NCBI RefSeq assembly: GCF_029227915.1
Contig: NC_079887.1
Coordinates: 10,788,001 to 10,852,000, forward strand
Source of the DNA: Hydractinia symbiolongicarpus
Lineage: Eukaryota > Cnidaria > Hydrozoa > Anthoathecata > Hydractiniidae
Direction of reading: 5' to 3'
Length of the DNA stretch: 64,000 nt
In this document: piece after piece, positions 1 through 10,297 of the stretch
Layout of the letters: each line of letters starts with the position of its first letter
How positions within the stretch are numbered: position 1 is the first letter of the stretch
Notes under the pieces: generated by a model
What the model saw: only the letters and a program-made list of their open reading frames with translations
The model's database searches: none
Told to the model about the DNA's origin: nothing
Position numbers and translations under genes: made by a program

Positions 1-744
1 CACCCATGGGTTTTTCCACATGTTATCAACTTGTATATAATCAAAAATTAAGTGTGTATTTATGAGGAATCAGCATTAAACTCATGGTGGCAAAAACATT
101 TATGTCTGTATTGGTCAAAATTTTTATGGAAACAATATGTTTTAGGCGACATTAGATTTCTTGCTGGCATGAAAATAAAAGATTCATGCATGTATCTTAA
201 CGTTATAAGTTCATGTCGGCAAATTATTTTGAATGTTGTGTATGTTGCAGCTGGTGTATTTATGAATGGTATTGTACCACAACATCATCGCAAAATCGTT
301 TCAACTTTTGTGCCCTGAAATGAAAATAAGTAGCCGGTGGGAGATACAAATCGGTACATGTCACCATACTCTAACTTTGTTCATTCTTGGAAGAGTTTAT
401 TTGCAATTATAATCTTTAAATTCTTTTCTTTGGTTAGATTTTATTTCTAGATGTCTATAAATAAAATATAAAAAAAAATAAAAAATATAAAAAAAAATAT
501 AATATAAAATATAAAAAAAATATAAATAAAATAAAAAGTCTATAGAAAGGGAATTAATTAAATGTAATTACAACTGCATGTTGAAAATTTTCAAGGGCCT
601 AGGCTTAAAAGTTGGGAGGATAAAGGAGACAAAAAATATCTTGTTGTTAAGGTGTTGGTGGCGATTGCAGTTGTTATTGCCTTATTTATATATTGATTTG
701 TTTATTTATTCACTTATTTATTTTGATTGCTTCTTTGTCAACAG

Positions 745-1675
745 GTGATTATGAATAATCTTTGGTTTGGTATGAACATGAAAGACGCTGTTCAACAGCC
801 TCGTATTCATTCTCAATTAATCCCACATAACGCCTACGCTGAAACGAGAATGCCTAAAGCGATTTTGAAGAAACTGAGAAAGAAAGGACATAACGTAAGT
901 TGACAGCTATATCTTGACCCTGATTTTTATCAATGACGAATTCAGTGTTTAGTCAATCAAGGATTTAGTGACGATACCATCACATTTATTTTACTATTCG
1001 ATCCTTGCGTCAATCCGTACAAATCACCAAAAATTATAGTCATATACTGTGAGAAGATTACCTACCTATCCTCTTCTTTGGCAAAATTTTGGATTCAAAT
1101 AAGCTATAATAAATGTAAATTACGACATTACAAAAACAAAGACATGACTGGCCGGAATTTAGGAAATAATAAAAAAATGCAATCGTTCTCAAGTGCGTTT
1201 ATTACAAAAATATCGTTTGTCGTACATCTGTTTAAATTAAAATAATCTTTTTTAAAGTAGTACTTCAGACAAATGAAGTTATACTACATACTATTTCCCC
1301 TACACAAAGTAAAATGGCTCCTCTTTTGTCATATTAGAAGTAGAACAAAATTCAAATAAATTTCGGTTGGACAAAGTAACTTAGAGACTTTTTAACGATT
1401 TTTTGTTTCTCTATTTCTTTGACAGTTTATGGACCAGCCAAGTTAGTATTGTTTTCACGGTTGACATTTGTTATTATTAGATTACTATTACAGACGATAG
1501 CCATGCGGTGGTTCAAGCAATAGCACGTGTTGATCAACAATGGCAAACAGTTTGCAAAAAAGGAAAAATCGAAAACTCGGATTACACGAATTTCTGTTTA
1601 AAAATGAAATCAGATCAGGTCGGATTCTTCGCCGAATCAGACTATAGAAAAGGTGGAGAACCAGATGGATTTTAA
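745..1675 (+). CDS. Gamma-glutamyltransferase (GGT family), last two exons
   Basis: Partial gene, 3' end only. Exon 745-894 is 50 codons in phase 0 and reads VIMNNLWFGMNMKDAVQQPR, the conserved small-subunit region of gamma-glutamyltransferases. It ends at a gtaagt donor. Exon 1481-1675 follows a tattag acceptor, keeps phase 0 and ends at TAA with the family's C-terminal pattern RKGGEPDGF. GGTs are N-terminal nucleophile hydrolases, usually type II membrane proteins facing outward, that cleave the gamma-glutamyl bond of glutathione. The catalytic threonine and large subunit would lie upstream, and I found no earlier exon in bases 1-744, which are probably intron. Acceptor choice matters: the later cag at 1491-1493 would bring a stop into frame. 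The family call is firm; which GGT paralogue is unknown. Confidence 0.88.
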
Positions 1676-1793
1676 GTTTTTTGTTTACAAATTGAACATT
1701 TTCTTGGTTATTAATACTACCTTTGTGTTTAATGTTATTAATGTTCTATTATTTTAATTAGAAATAATTTAATAAGATTATTTTTCATCATTA

Positions 1794-1799
1794 AATAAA
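1794..1799 (+). terminator. Polyadenylation signal of the GGT gene
   Basis: AATAAA lies about 120 bases after the TAA stop of the gamma-glutamyltransferase gene in an AT-rich 3' untranslated region. It is the only canonical signal close downstream and fits as its cleavage signal. Confidence 0.6.
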
Positions 1800-1901
1800 A
1801 ATTTTTTGTTTGTTTTTGTTTGTGTTATACGTCACGCTTACTCACAATTGACAATGTGTCAAATACTTATTGACTCTTTGACACCCAGCTTGGTTTTGCG
1901 T

Positions 1902-2104
1902 TTCTTCTTCTTCTTCTTCTTCTTCTTCTTCTTCTTCTTCTTCTTCTTCTTCTTCTTCTTCTTCTTCTTCTTCTTCTTCTTCTTCTTCTTCTTCTTCTTC
2001 TTCTTCTTCTTCTTCTTCTTCTTCTTCTTCTTCTTCTTCTTCTTCTTCTTCTTCTTCTTCTTCTTCTTCTTCTTCTTCTTCTTCTTCTTCTTCTTCTTCT
2101 TCTT

Positions 2105-2134
<30 letters not shown>
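1902..2134. repeat. (TTC)n / (GAA)n microsatellite, about 78 uninterrupted units
   Basis: An unbroken TTC tract of about 233 bases (GAA on the minus strand) lies about 230 bases after the GGT stop. The long open frames here, poly-Phe on plus and poly-Arg on minus, are products of the repeat. Pure polypurine/polypyrimidine mirror tracts of this length can form triplex DNA. Length is probably polymorphic, and an assembled length should be treated with caution. Confidence 0.97.
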
Positions 2135-2135
<1 letters not shown>

Positions 2136-3951
2136 GCAAAGTATTGGCAAATATTTGTCTCTTTCGTTGCAACTTAATTGCAGGCTTAAAATTTTAAATC
2201 TATTTGCTATTTTATAATTTTTTTGCTTAGTAGGTGCGAGCAATGTCGGAGCTTTCTCCGGTACTTAGGTGCGAAAGTTTAAAATCTTGCTACGACAATT
2301 TAAAAGCTTATGGGTCCACCTCTGTTGACAGTAAGAATCGGACACATTGTTTGAAAATCCAGTAAAAGAAAAGAACGTCCAATTCCGCCTAATCAAATAT
2401 AACTGTATTGAGTAACAACCGAAAAATCCCATTTATAAATCCATTTGGTGGTAAGACTCCAGTTATAAACATGCATATTTCAAGCGAAAAGCTCTGCCGT
2501 TTCTTTTAAGACTTAAAATTTCCTTACAGTTAGATATGCCTAAGTTAAGCACATAATTTACCTAAAAAGCACAAGAAACTTCTGCATAGCTTTTTGTTAA
2601 TCACCGATACGATTCTTCATTGTTTTTGAAGACATGAAAACACTTCTATACTTTGAACTTCTCAGTATTTCACAGTTTTAAAAATATAAATAAAATTCAA
2701 AAATCCGTTATTGACAAATGCTTGTCAGAAATCATTGCAGCAGACAATTTCTGTCAGGTTTCTATTTCATGATTCTGGTATTTTGATATTACCCTTTGCT
2801 ATTATATATGACATTATTTAATTTTGCCCGTTGGTTTAAAAGGAATCTTTCACAATTTCGTCCATAAAATGTTTTGTACAAATACAGATACACCTTGCAA
2901 AAACAAAATTTGCGCTGTGTAGAATGCGAGTATCGAAGTTTTCTCCGCGTTTTTCGGTCATTTCGCGAAAGTTTAAGCCTTCGAAAATTATAAATTAGCA
3001 AAACGCTAATTTACGCTATGTTTCGGACAAGACCCAAAGGTTTTATCACGAAATCTCATAGTTAGTGATATGTTTCTTCTTTAATAATCAACTACAATAA
3101 CATGATTTGAGGTTTTCATTCTTCTTTGCTGCTACAAACATATTTCGGGTATCCTGATTCTTTGAAGCATCAATGGAAGCACACTTTTCATAGCTCATAA
3201 CAAGAAAAAACTATTGACTTGCAAATGATTCTTGATTTTCGCAAAAAACAATTTGCGAATTAAGCGATTTTTTGACATTATAAATCTTACTGCCCGCGAT
3301 GTTTCTGCTCCTAAAATATTACTTAGCTGCTACGTAATGAAGTGAAACAAACGTTGCATTTACAGACTTCAGTATAACGCCGCCTTTCTTTTTAACGCCC
3401 CTCCCTATAAGAAGTCAAAAAAGATTCCTTGATGAGTCTATTAAGATTTTTGCTTTTTCTTTGTTTACTTTTTTGTTTATTATGTTTTTCGTATTATATT
3501 TTTATATGAAGTTGTTAATCTTTTAGAGATTTTCTAATAAGCGCATGCCATATAAGTTTAGAAATTTACCCTTCCCAGCATTAAATAGGTTAATACGGCG
3601 TACATTAAACCCTATTCCTGCTGTAATATTTAGGTGTTTAGCAATGCCCCTGTGTACTTTCTGAATTTCTTCATTAATAGACGTGGAACCTACCACAAAC
3701 ACTGTCCAACGTGGCCAAAGATTACAGATGGTGGCATTTTTGCAAATGACGTTATCAAAATTTTCAGAAATAAGCCTATTGACATATCTGCTCCAGTTCC
3801 GCAAATTACACAGAAGTATCGCCGCAGTAAACATGAAAACGAAGTTTATTATGAACATTTTATTTTTCACAGCGTGTTTTTGCTGAGAAGAAGACTTTAC
3901 CACAAGATTTTAACTTTATAGTCAAGCTTTATTTCCACATTTTTTAAAATT
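2135..3951. other. Non-coding stretch with no recognised gene
   Basis: AT-rich sequence. Open frames on both strands at about 3523-3920 overlap each other, have low-complexity composition and match nothing I recognise. I see no splice-supported coding chain and no clear transposon end. Confidence 0.5.
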
Positions 3952-4918
3952 ATGGATGCAGATAAAACCAAAAAGGTAAGTAGTAGTAAGGGTGAAAATG
4001 AAAATGTTCTCGTGGTTTGGAGTGTGCAGCTTTTGTTCTCACTGTCTTTTATGTTTAAAAGATGTCAAAAATGAGTATACAACAGCTCATGATTAGTTTT
4101 ATATGCCAAGTTCCATTCAACACAAAATTCCTGAATCAATATATGTCTACTTCAGGAGAAAATGGAAAATAACAACAAGGAACTTTCCAATAATATTGTT
4201 GTGCTAAAGAATAAAATCTTAACAAGGAAATCAATTCGTTCCAGAGCAAAGCATTTTCTTTAGAAGAAATGAAATGCGATCCACGTGCAGTAAAATTTTA
4301 CGCCGGTTTTCCAAACTATGAGTTACTGTTATCAGTTTTTCCATTACTTGGAACCAAAATTATGTCGTATCCAATATTTCTCTGGTCCCCTAAGTCTCTT
4401 GGGAAGAATCATGGTATTTATTTTTATCAAAACTCCAGATATGGTCATTCTAAATCTGGTCGTAAACGATCACTGTCTTTATTGGATGAGTTTTTTTATT
4501 GTCTTAGTACGTTTGAAGGTTGATTTGTTTGTTGACGATATTGCTGATCGCTTAATGTATCTTCTGGTCACATCTCAAGAATATTTACCACTTGGATAAA
4601 CTTTTATTATTATGAACGTCTACTGTTGTTCCACTTTCCTTCTCAAAAAATGGTTCGAAAATACATGCCTAAGCTATTTCGAGAGTATTCCACAACACGT
4701 GTTACCATTGATGGTACTGAAGTTTTTATACAAACCCCTTTTTCTATGGTATTACAGTCACAAACATGGTCACAGTATAAATATCATAACACTTCGAAAG
4801 CTTTGGTGGCGTTATCCCCCTATGGAAGTATCACGTTTGTATCAAAGTTGTGGACTGGTCGAGTGAGTGACAAAGAACTAACGAAAAAGTGTGGTTACCA
4901 GGCGTTTAATAGCGGGTA
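3952..4918 (+). pseudogene. Decayed DDE transposase (DDE_Tnp_4 / Harbinger-like group)
   Basis: A broken transposase read across several frames. ATG at 3952 begins MDADKTKK before a gtaagt donor and may be the first exon. From about 4250 the frame reads FSLEEMKCDPRAVKFYAGFP, typical of the region before the catalytic core in this group. Frameshifts follow through 4320-4620, with family-like pieces such as a DLFVDDIADR stretch. The last piece, 4626-4918, contains IDGTEVFIQTP, where the first catalytic Asp lies, then KYHNTSKALV and VSDKELTKKCG. It stops before the second catalytic Asp region. At least three frameshifts and the missing C-terminus make it non-functional. I did not find terminal inverted repeats, so the element's ends are unknown. 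Confidence 0.75.
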
Positions 4919-5122
4919 ACACAGTTACTTGTAACTTAACCAGACATTTCAACCTCAACGCCCGTCTAGTTAGTTAATAAAAAAAATTGAATATTGAAAT
5001 CTGTTGGTCTAATGGCTGTGACAAACACGCAAATGGGAGATCCAGGTTCAAATCCTGGACAAGGCTAGGAGAGACAGACAAACTGCGGAGAGACAGACAA
5101 ACGACGGCTATTATTAAAGAGA
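4919..5122 (+). repeat. Remnant of the composite D repeat with tRNA-like head
   Basis: Bases 4919-4970 match the stretch at about 13550-13600 (acttgt..taaccagacat..caacgcc, then ctagt). The tRNA-like segment follows as it does in the D copies. A short-type Helitron 5' end in minus orientation (acggctattattaaagaga) ends at 5122. This is a truncated, diverged copy of the repeat seen intact at 12190-14363. Confidence 0.6.
4998..5065 (+). repeat. tRNA-like repeat head (Pol III A and B boxes), copy 1
   Basis: Contains tggtctaatggc (A-box-like) and ggttcaaatcc (B-box) at tRNA-like spacing, with an imperfect acceptor stem. It is diverged from the copies at 13686, 15860 and 28452. The anticodon arm does not fold with a seven-base loop, so it is read as a tRNA-derived repeat head and not a functional tRNA. 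Confidence 0.6.
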
Positions 5123-5905
5123 CAGTCGTTAAGCCGTGAAAAATCCACGGGGTAAGCCACAAGTCAAGGTGTGACCCGCCATTACGCCGTAAACTGTGAC
5201 ACACAGTCAGGTGAAGCTTATCGTTGCCCGTCTAGTTAAAAGTATCACTCGGCTATTTAATTTTGCAGAATAAGGTCTGACACTAATAAAAGGTGAAGCT
5301 ACCTAACTGCATTCAGTACAAGAATTTAGTTGTAGGTAGGTAAAAACTGAATTTGGCTACTTTCACTTTTTCGTCAGAGGTAGCTAAAAAGAGAAGCTAG
5401 CTAGGTAGACCCAACTTCAACATAAAAATAAATAGCAATATACCAAACTGAATAAAAACTTTAAAAGAGTAGAAATAAATAAATATAGCTATAGCTGTAG
5501 CTAGATGCCTTAAAAACAGGATGCTGCCTTAAAATCTACGTTTTTAGCTAGCCCAAAACTTAAAATTGGTTTGTTTAAGATTTATACATGGCTAGAAAAC
5601 GTGATGAAATATTCACCTTAACATGTGAAAAGACACAGAAAATTAATATTCCTAGAGATACAAAGTATTTAGAAAGAAAAATATCGAAAGGAGACCTACC
5701 TCACAACATCGCTTCCAAACCAAAAAAGCCTCCAAATGTGTTTCCGTTGTTTATCCGGTTCTGGCGTGATTCTGAAATTATTCCCAAATTAACCTGCGTT
5801 CAACCTAAAAACGGAGGTCTGTAAATATCTGGCCGCCGCTATTTTTCCGAAAAAAGCTGCGCGCAACCATTTTGAACACAAAAAATACGGCTATTATAAT
5901 AGAGA
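5123..5905 (-). mobile_element. Degenerate long-type non-autonomous Helitron
   Basis: On the minus strand the element starts TCTCTATTATAATAGCCG (end at 5905) and runs to a damaged 3' hairpin region near 5130 (ccgtgaaaaatccacgg), where the terminal CTAG has decayed to cag. The interior at 5340-5700 matches 57960-58320 of the long-type element further right, including the gctagaaaacgtgatgaa segment. The 78-codon open frame at 5588-5824 is part of this repeat, not a gene. Confidence 0.65.
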
Positions 5906-6890
5906 AGTAGTGCAATCTTCCTCGGGACATGTAGGGATATTAATAGTGTTCCTATCATTTGTTATGCGACAGAATACAGCATAAACTTAAAGTATAAGGT
6001 CAGATTTTGTGTCAGATATTTTCTCCTTGTAAACAAACAAAATCTATTTTAGTTCGGGAACACGTAACGATCTTAAGTCTTTCAAACTAATAACTGTTTT
6101 AGTATGAGGTAGTAGTGGTTGAAACCGATCCATATTGCACTCAAGTGCAGCCAAAAATATCAAAAATGTATAAATTTGTTAAGTAATTTGTGCATTTCCC
6201 CGCTACAATTTTAAGTGGTTCATAATAAACCTCGTTTTCATGTTGCGCCACGGTTAATTGTGAACATGTGATACGGAGAATAGCTTATTGGTACAAATTA
6301 GCCTTATATCTGAGATTTGGTCACGCTGCTGTTTTATTGCCTTTATTTTCAGACAAAAATCGTTACAAAAGTAGATTTAAAAACTATTTAATTGCATTTC
6401 AATCAAACCTTGGATTTTGTTACGGTAAACTAGGACAAGTTTCTCGAAATAAAAGACATTCATCATTGAAAATCCATTGATGTTTCAAAAATGTTCAAAA
6501 AACCTTATTTTTAAACTGATTCGATAGAAAAACAAGGATAGAATTGCATGGCAAAAATGCTAACTTCAATAGTCAGGATGTTGGGTGACCTTTATTTAAA
6601 CAGCGGCAATACTAAAACGATAAGAAAAACAACATTGTATCAACATATACGAAGTCGGCTAGAGCTTGTTGTTTTTACAATTTTATTATTTTTAAAAAGA
6701 ACTTCTGAAAAATTTCACTAAAGTCATAAATTTATTTTCATGGCAACACCTCGATATATTTTTAAAACAACCTCTCCGGAAAATCAAAGCTGTATAAAAG
6801 TTAAGGATAGTAACTGAAGATCAAGATGTAACTAAAAGCCGATAAAAAGTTATGTAAAGCAGTTAAATAGAATGGCTTCTAAAAACAACT
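5906..6890. other. AT-rich spacer with no recognised gene
   Basis: No coding chain, transposon end or strong repeat recognised. A 70-codon open frame at 6268-6480 has no recognisable motifs. Confidence 0.5.
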
Positions 6891-6961
6891 GCGTCAGCCG
6901 GGAATCGAACCCGGATCTATTGCTTGGAAGGCAACAATGCTAACCGTTACACCACCGACGC
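6891..6961 (-). tRNA. tRNA-Gly, anticodon TCC
   Basis: The reverse complement folds as a complete tRNA of 71 nt. The acceptor stem GCGTCGG pairs with CTGACGC with one G-T pair. The D arm contains TGGTGTAACGGTTAGC, the anticodon stem GTTGC/GCAAT closes loop CTTCCAA with anticodon TCC, and the T arm is CCGGGTTCGATTCCCGG. Both internal Pol III boxes are intact. A TTTTT run lies about 9 bases beyond the 3' end (plus-strand aaaaa at 6881-6885), a typical Pol III terminator. Unlike the tRNA-like repeats elsewhere in the window, all four arms pair, so it should be functional. Confidence 0.95.
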
Positions 6962-8460
6962 TTGTTTATGAGCGATACATTTGAACTTATAAACCATTAA
7001 ATTGTACTTTCTGCATGATTTATTTTTCAGCATGCCTCCAAAAAAATATTTATTATTCAGAAAACTAAAAATGTTTCAGCTTTTTTTAATGTCTTAGGAT
7101 TTTAGTGGTTCTAAATTCGACAAATTGGATCGGGCATCATGAAAAAATCGTATGCTATTACATACTCAAAAATTATGTCTGCAGCCAGGTCTTTTCGTTC
7201 ACATACAACGTTTCTAACGTTTTCTTAAATTTATAGTTGCTGAAATAGTAACTGCGACAGCAGCGAGTCCAACACTGTCTTCGTTCTCTCAAGACATTTT
7301 ATCGAAAGGATCAAAAATCTGTTTCGAATTTGATTAAATGTTTATTTTTTTTATATAGAAACTCACATTTTTCTAAACGAACACTTGATGTACAGATTTT
7401 AAGCATTTTGATTGGTTAAAAAACTTTTGATTAACCAAAAAGTTAATCCAGTTCGACCTTTTAAAAATCGAATTCAGCATTCTGAATATGTCTAAAGCAT
7501 ACGATTTTTACACGATACACAATTTGATTTGTCGAATTCGACAAATCGAGTGTATCACCTTTAAGCCTGATAAAACTGTGATATAAAAACAATTTCAGTT
7601 TAACTTACCATCAAAAATTAAAAAAACATCTTCATCTCATGCATTAAATAATTTTGGAACTAAAGAAAAATCTGTCATTGTCAAAAAATATAAAAAAATA
7701 ATCATAATTTGGTTTGGCTTTCCAAGATCGTTGTAATGAGATGGTGCCAAATTTAATAAATTTACAAACCAGAAATATTCACCAATCGGATAAGCAATTC
7801 ATAGCATGTGTGAAGTTTTATTTTTACTTATCAAGCTTCGGTTTTTTTCGTAGCAAACCATTTTTGTTTTTTTTATATTTAATAGTTAATAGGAAAACTT
7901 TTTTTATTTCTGTCAGATTACGCCTTTTACAAACAAAATTATTGGGAGGGTAAGTTTCTCACGACACTACTTCTTTACTTGCATTAATTAACTGTTTATC
8001 TTTATTCTTTCTTTATATATTTCAGTTTTTTAAACTGTTTTAGTCTTTATACCCCCTGTTCATTTTTTTTCTTCAACATATTTGGACTGTTAAGTATATA
8101 TTGTTACATGAAGTTTTGGTCGTCACCTTTAGTGTAATTAGAATGAAGCAGTTATAAAAATATTTTTCAAATCTCAATTTAACTTATTGTATGAAAATAT
8201 TACATGAAATTAACGCGAATTTATAAATTTAAGTATGTCGTAATTAAAATATAAAAAGCAAATATTTAAAATATTTTCAGCCATTAAAAAATTCATTATC
8301 TCAAAATTATTTTCTGATATAACACATCATACAGTAAAGGGTTTTAACTTAACTTAATAATTTAACTAAAGTTTTGATTCGTTGGCGACTTTTGTTGATT
8401 TCTCTCCGTTTTATGTTTTGTTGACCGCTTAATAGATTAAAAAAGAAGATCTCGAAATCA
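6962..8460. other. AT-rich spacer with no recognised gene
   Basis: Very AT-rich. The frame at 7714-7953 is dominated by Phe, Leu and Lys codons from A/T runs and has no recognisable domain. No element ends seen until the Helitron start at 8461. Confidence 0.5.
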
Positions 8461-10125
8461 TCTCTTTAATAATAGCCGTATTCTGTCTGTGTGTCCGCGA
8501 AAGCGGTGTCCAGTAACGGAAACACGAAATTTTTAAAATGCGCACGAATATCAAACGCGATATATTTTTATCCACTTTGTTTTGACCGCTCGCGCGTGGA
8601 ATACCATTCACAACGCTTGATTCTTTAAAAAAAACCCAAGATTTTCGCGACCAGAAAGAATCCAAGATCTTCGCGGAACGAAGGCCATTTCGATAATGGT
8701 CGTGTTTGTGGTCAGTGTGTGAGGTTTGTAGGCCTGTTTGACTTTTTTATCTTCTAAAAGCCTTATATATTTGTAATATTTGTTTTCTGTTTGTTTTCAA
8801 TGTTAGGATAAATATATTGTCACGTTTTTTAGCCACGTACAGATCTTAAACGCACCAGTTTTAGGATGTTTGGCTAGGAACGAAGATTAGCTAGCTATAG
8901 CTACTAGCTAGCTAGAGCCTCACTTATTGCTATTCTGTTTGGTATAAGAGCTTTTTATCCTAGCCAAAATTTATTTTTATGTTGAGGCTGTGGCTATTTA
9001 GCTAGCTCCTTAAAAAGTGAAAGTATAAAAATGCAGTTTGGCTACAACAATATTCTTAAGCAATATATAATTTTTATGCTAAATGCAGTTAGCTAGCTAG
9101 GTATAGCTACATATTTTATTATTTTTCTGCAAACTTTTTCTGCAAATGAAATGGCTGAGCGATTGTTTTGGCTGGACGAGTAACGACAGGCTGTTCCCTG
9201 TGTTTTTATTTAAACCGAAGTTGCAATGAACATTTTTGGAAAAGGGTAATATGCCTTATGCGCCTGTTCAACTGCGTTTAACTGTACTAAGCGGTTAGCC
9301 CAGTGTTAAAAACAGACTGTTTTTTGTAAAAGCCTGTTACGCCTATGGGCATGTGCAACACCGTTTACCTGTATATACTAAGGTCAGCCCACCACTGTGA
9401 CAATTAATTTTTAAACTTTCTTGGGAATCACGCCTGGACTAACCGCTTAGCCCTGTGTCTGCGAGAAAGTTTTTTTCAAAAGGGTATTATTCCTATACGC
9501 TGTACAACACGGTTTAACTGTACTAAGTGCTCAGCCCAGTGTCACGATTAATTTTTTAACTTTTAAAAAGACTTATTCCACAAAATAAAATTATATTGAC
9601 CGATTGTTTTTGCTAGGACAGGGTAACAACGGTTTGTAAACTCTGTTTTCATATCAGCTATTGTTGCGGGAAAGTAATTTAAAAAAAATATTTTACAGTC
9701 GCACACTATAATGGTGTATGCGCTTAACTTGATTTACGCCTGTGCAACACGGTTTAACTGTACTAAGCGTTCAGCTCAGTGTCACGATTAATTTTTTAAC
9801 TTGCGCAAAAAGTTATTCCGCAAAATGAAATAAAATTGACGATTGTTTTTGCTATGATGGAGTAACAACACTTTGTAAACTCTGTTTTTATATCAGTTAT
9901 CGTTGCGGGAAAGTTATTTTTTGAAAAATATGTTACAGTCGCACACTATAAGGGTGTATGCGCTTCAAATGATTAACGACATACTGTATACCTGTACTAA
10001 AGCGCTCCACCTGATCGTGTGGGACAGTTTACGGCTCTTATTAAGCGCTCCACAGAGTGTTCAATGCCGGATCACACCTTTACTTGTGGCTTAACCCGGC
10101 GTTTCGACGCCGGGTTTCCCGGCTA
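8461..10125 (+). mobile_element. Long-type (B) non-autonomous Helitron, copy 1 of the plus-strand array
   Basis: Begins TCTCTTTAATAATAGCCG directly after an A and ends with the hairpin arms aacccggcg / cgccgggtt followed by tcccggcta, the long-type 3' terminus (normally CCCGGCTAG). Length is about 1665 bp. No protein of its own is recognisable. The interior has gctagctagc-rich sequence and several diverged subrepeats around the core aactgtactaagcg..tcagccca (9250-9800). The last G of CTAG is missing because the next Helitron starts immediately at 10126. Helitrons transpose by a rolling-circle mechanism and leave no target duplication; this copy would depend on enzymes supplied in trans. Confidence 0.8.
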
Positions 10126-10297
10126 TCTCTATAATAATAGCCGTCGTCTGTCTGCCTCTGCGCGGACCCCCCGCTGAGTTAGAAAATCATGTTACGGAAA
10201 CACGAATATCAAATGCCATATTTTTTATCCGCTTTGTTGCGACGGGTAAATATAAAGGACGGGCGAACCCGTGGATTTTTCCACGGGCAACGACTAG
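10126..10297 (+). mobile_element. Short-type (A) non-autonomous Helitron
   Basis: 172 bp from TCTCTATAATAATAGCCG to CTAG. The 3' hairpin CCCGTGGATTTTTCCACGGG (10268-10287) sits six bases before the terminal CTAG, the classic Helitron 3' structure. It abuts the previous element on the left and another Helitron on the right with no spacer. Confidence 0.85.

Noticed and set aside
1806..2177. 123-codon frame with a poly-Phe tract and the opposite poly-Arg frame
   Set aside because: Both are translations of the TTC/GAA microsatellite.
3523..3921. Overlapping frames on both strands of about 100-126 codons
   Set aside because: No recognisable domain and no splice-linked neighbours.
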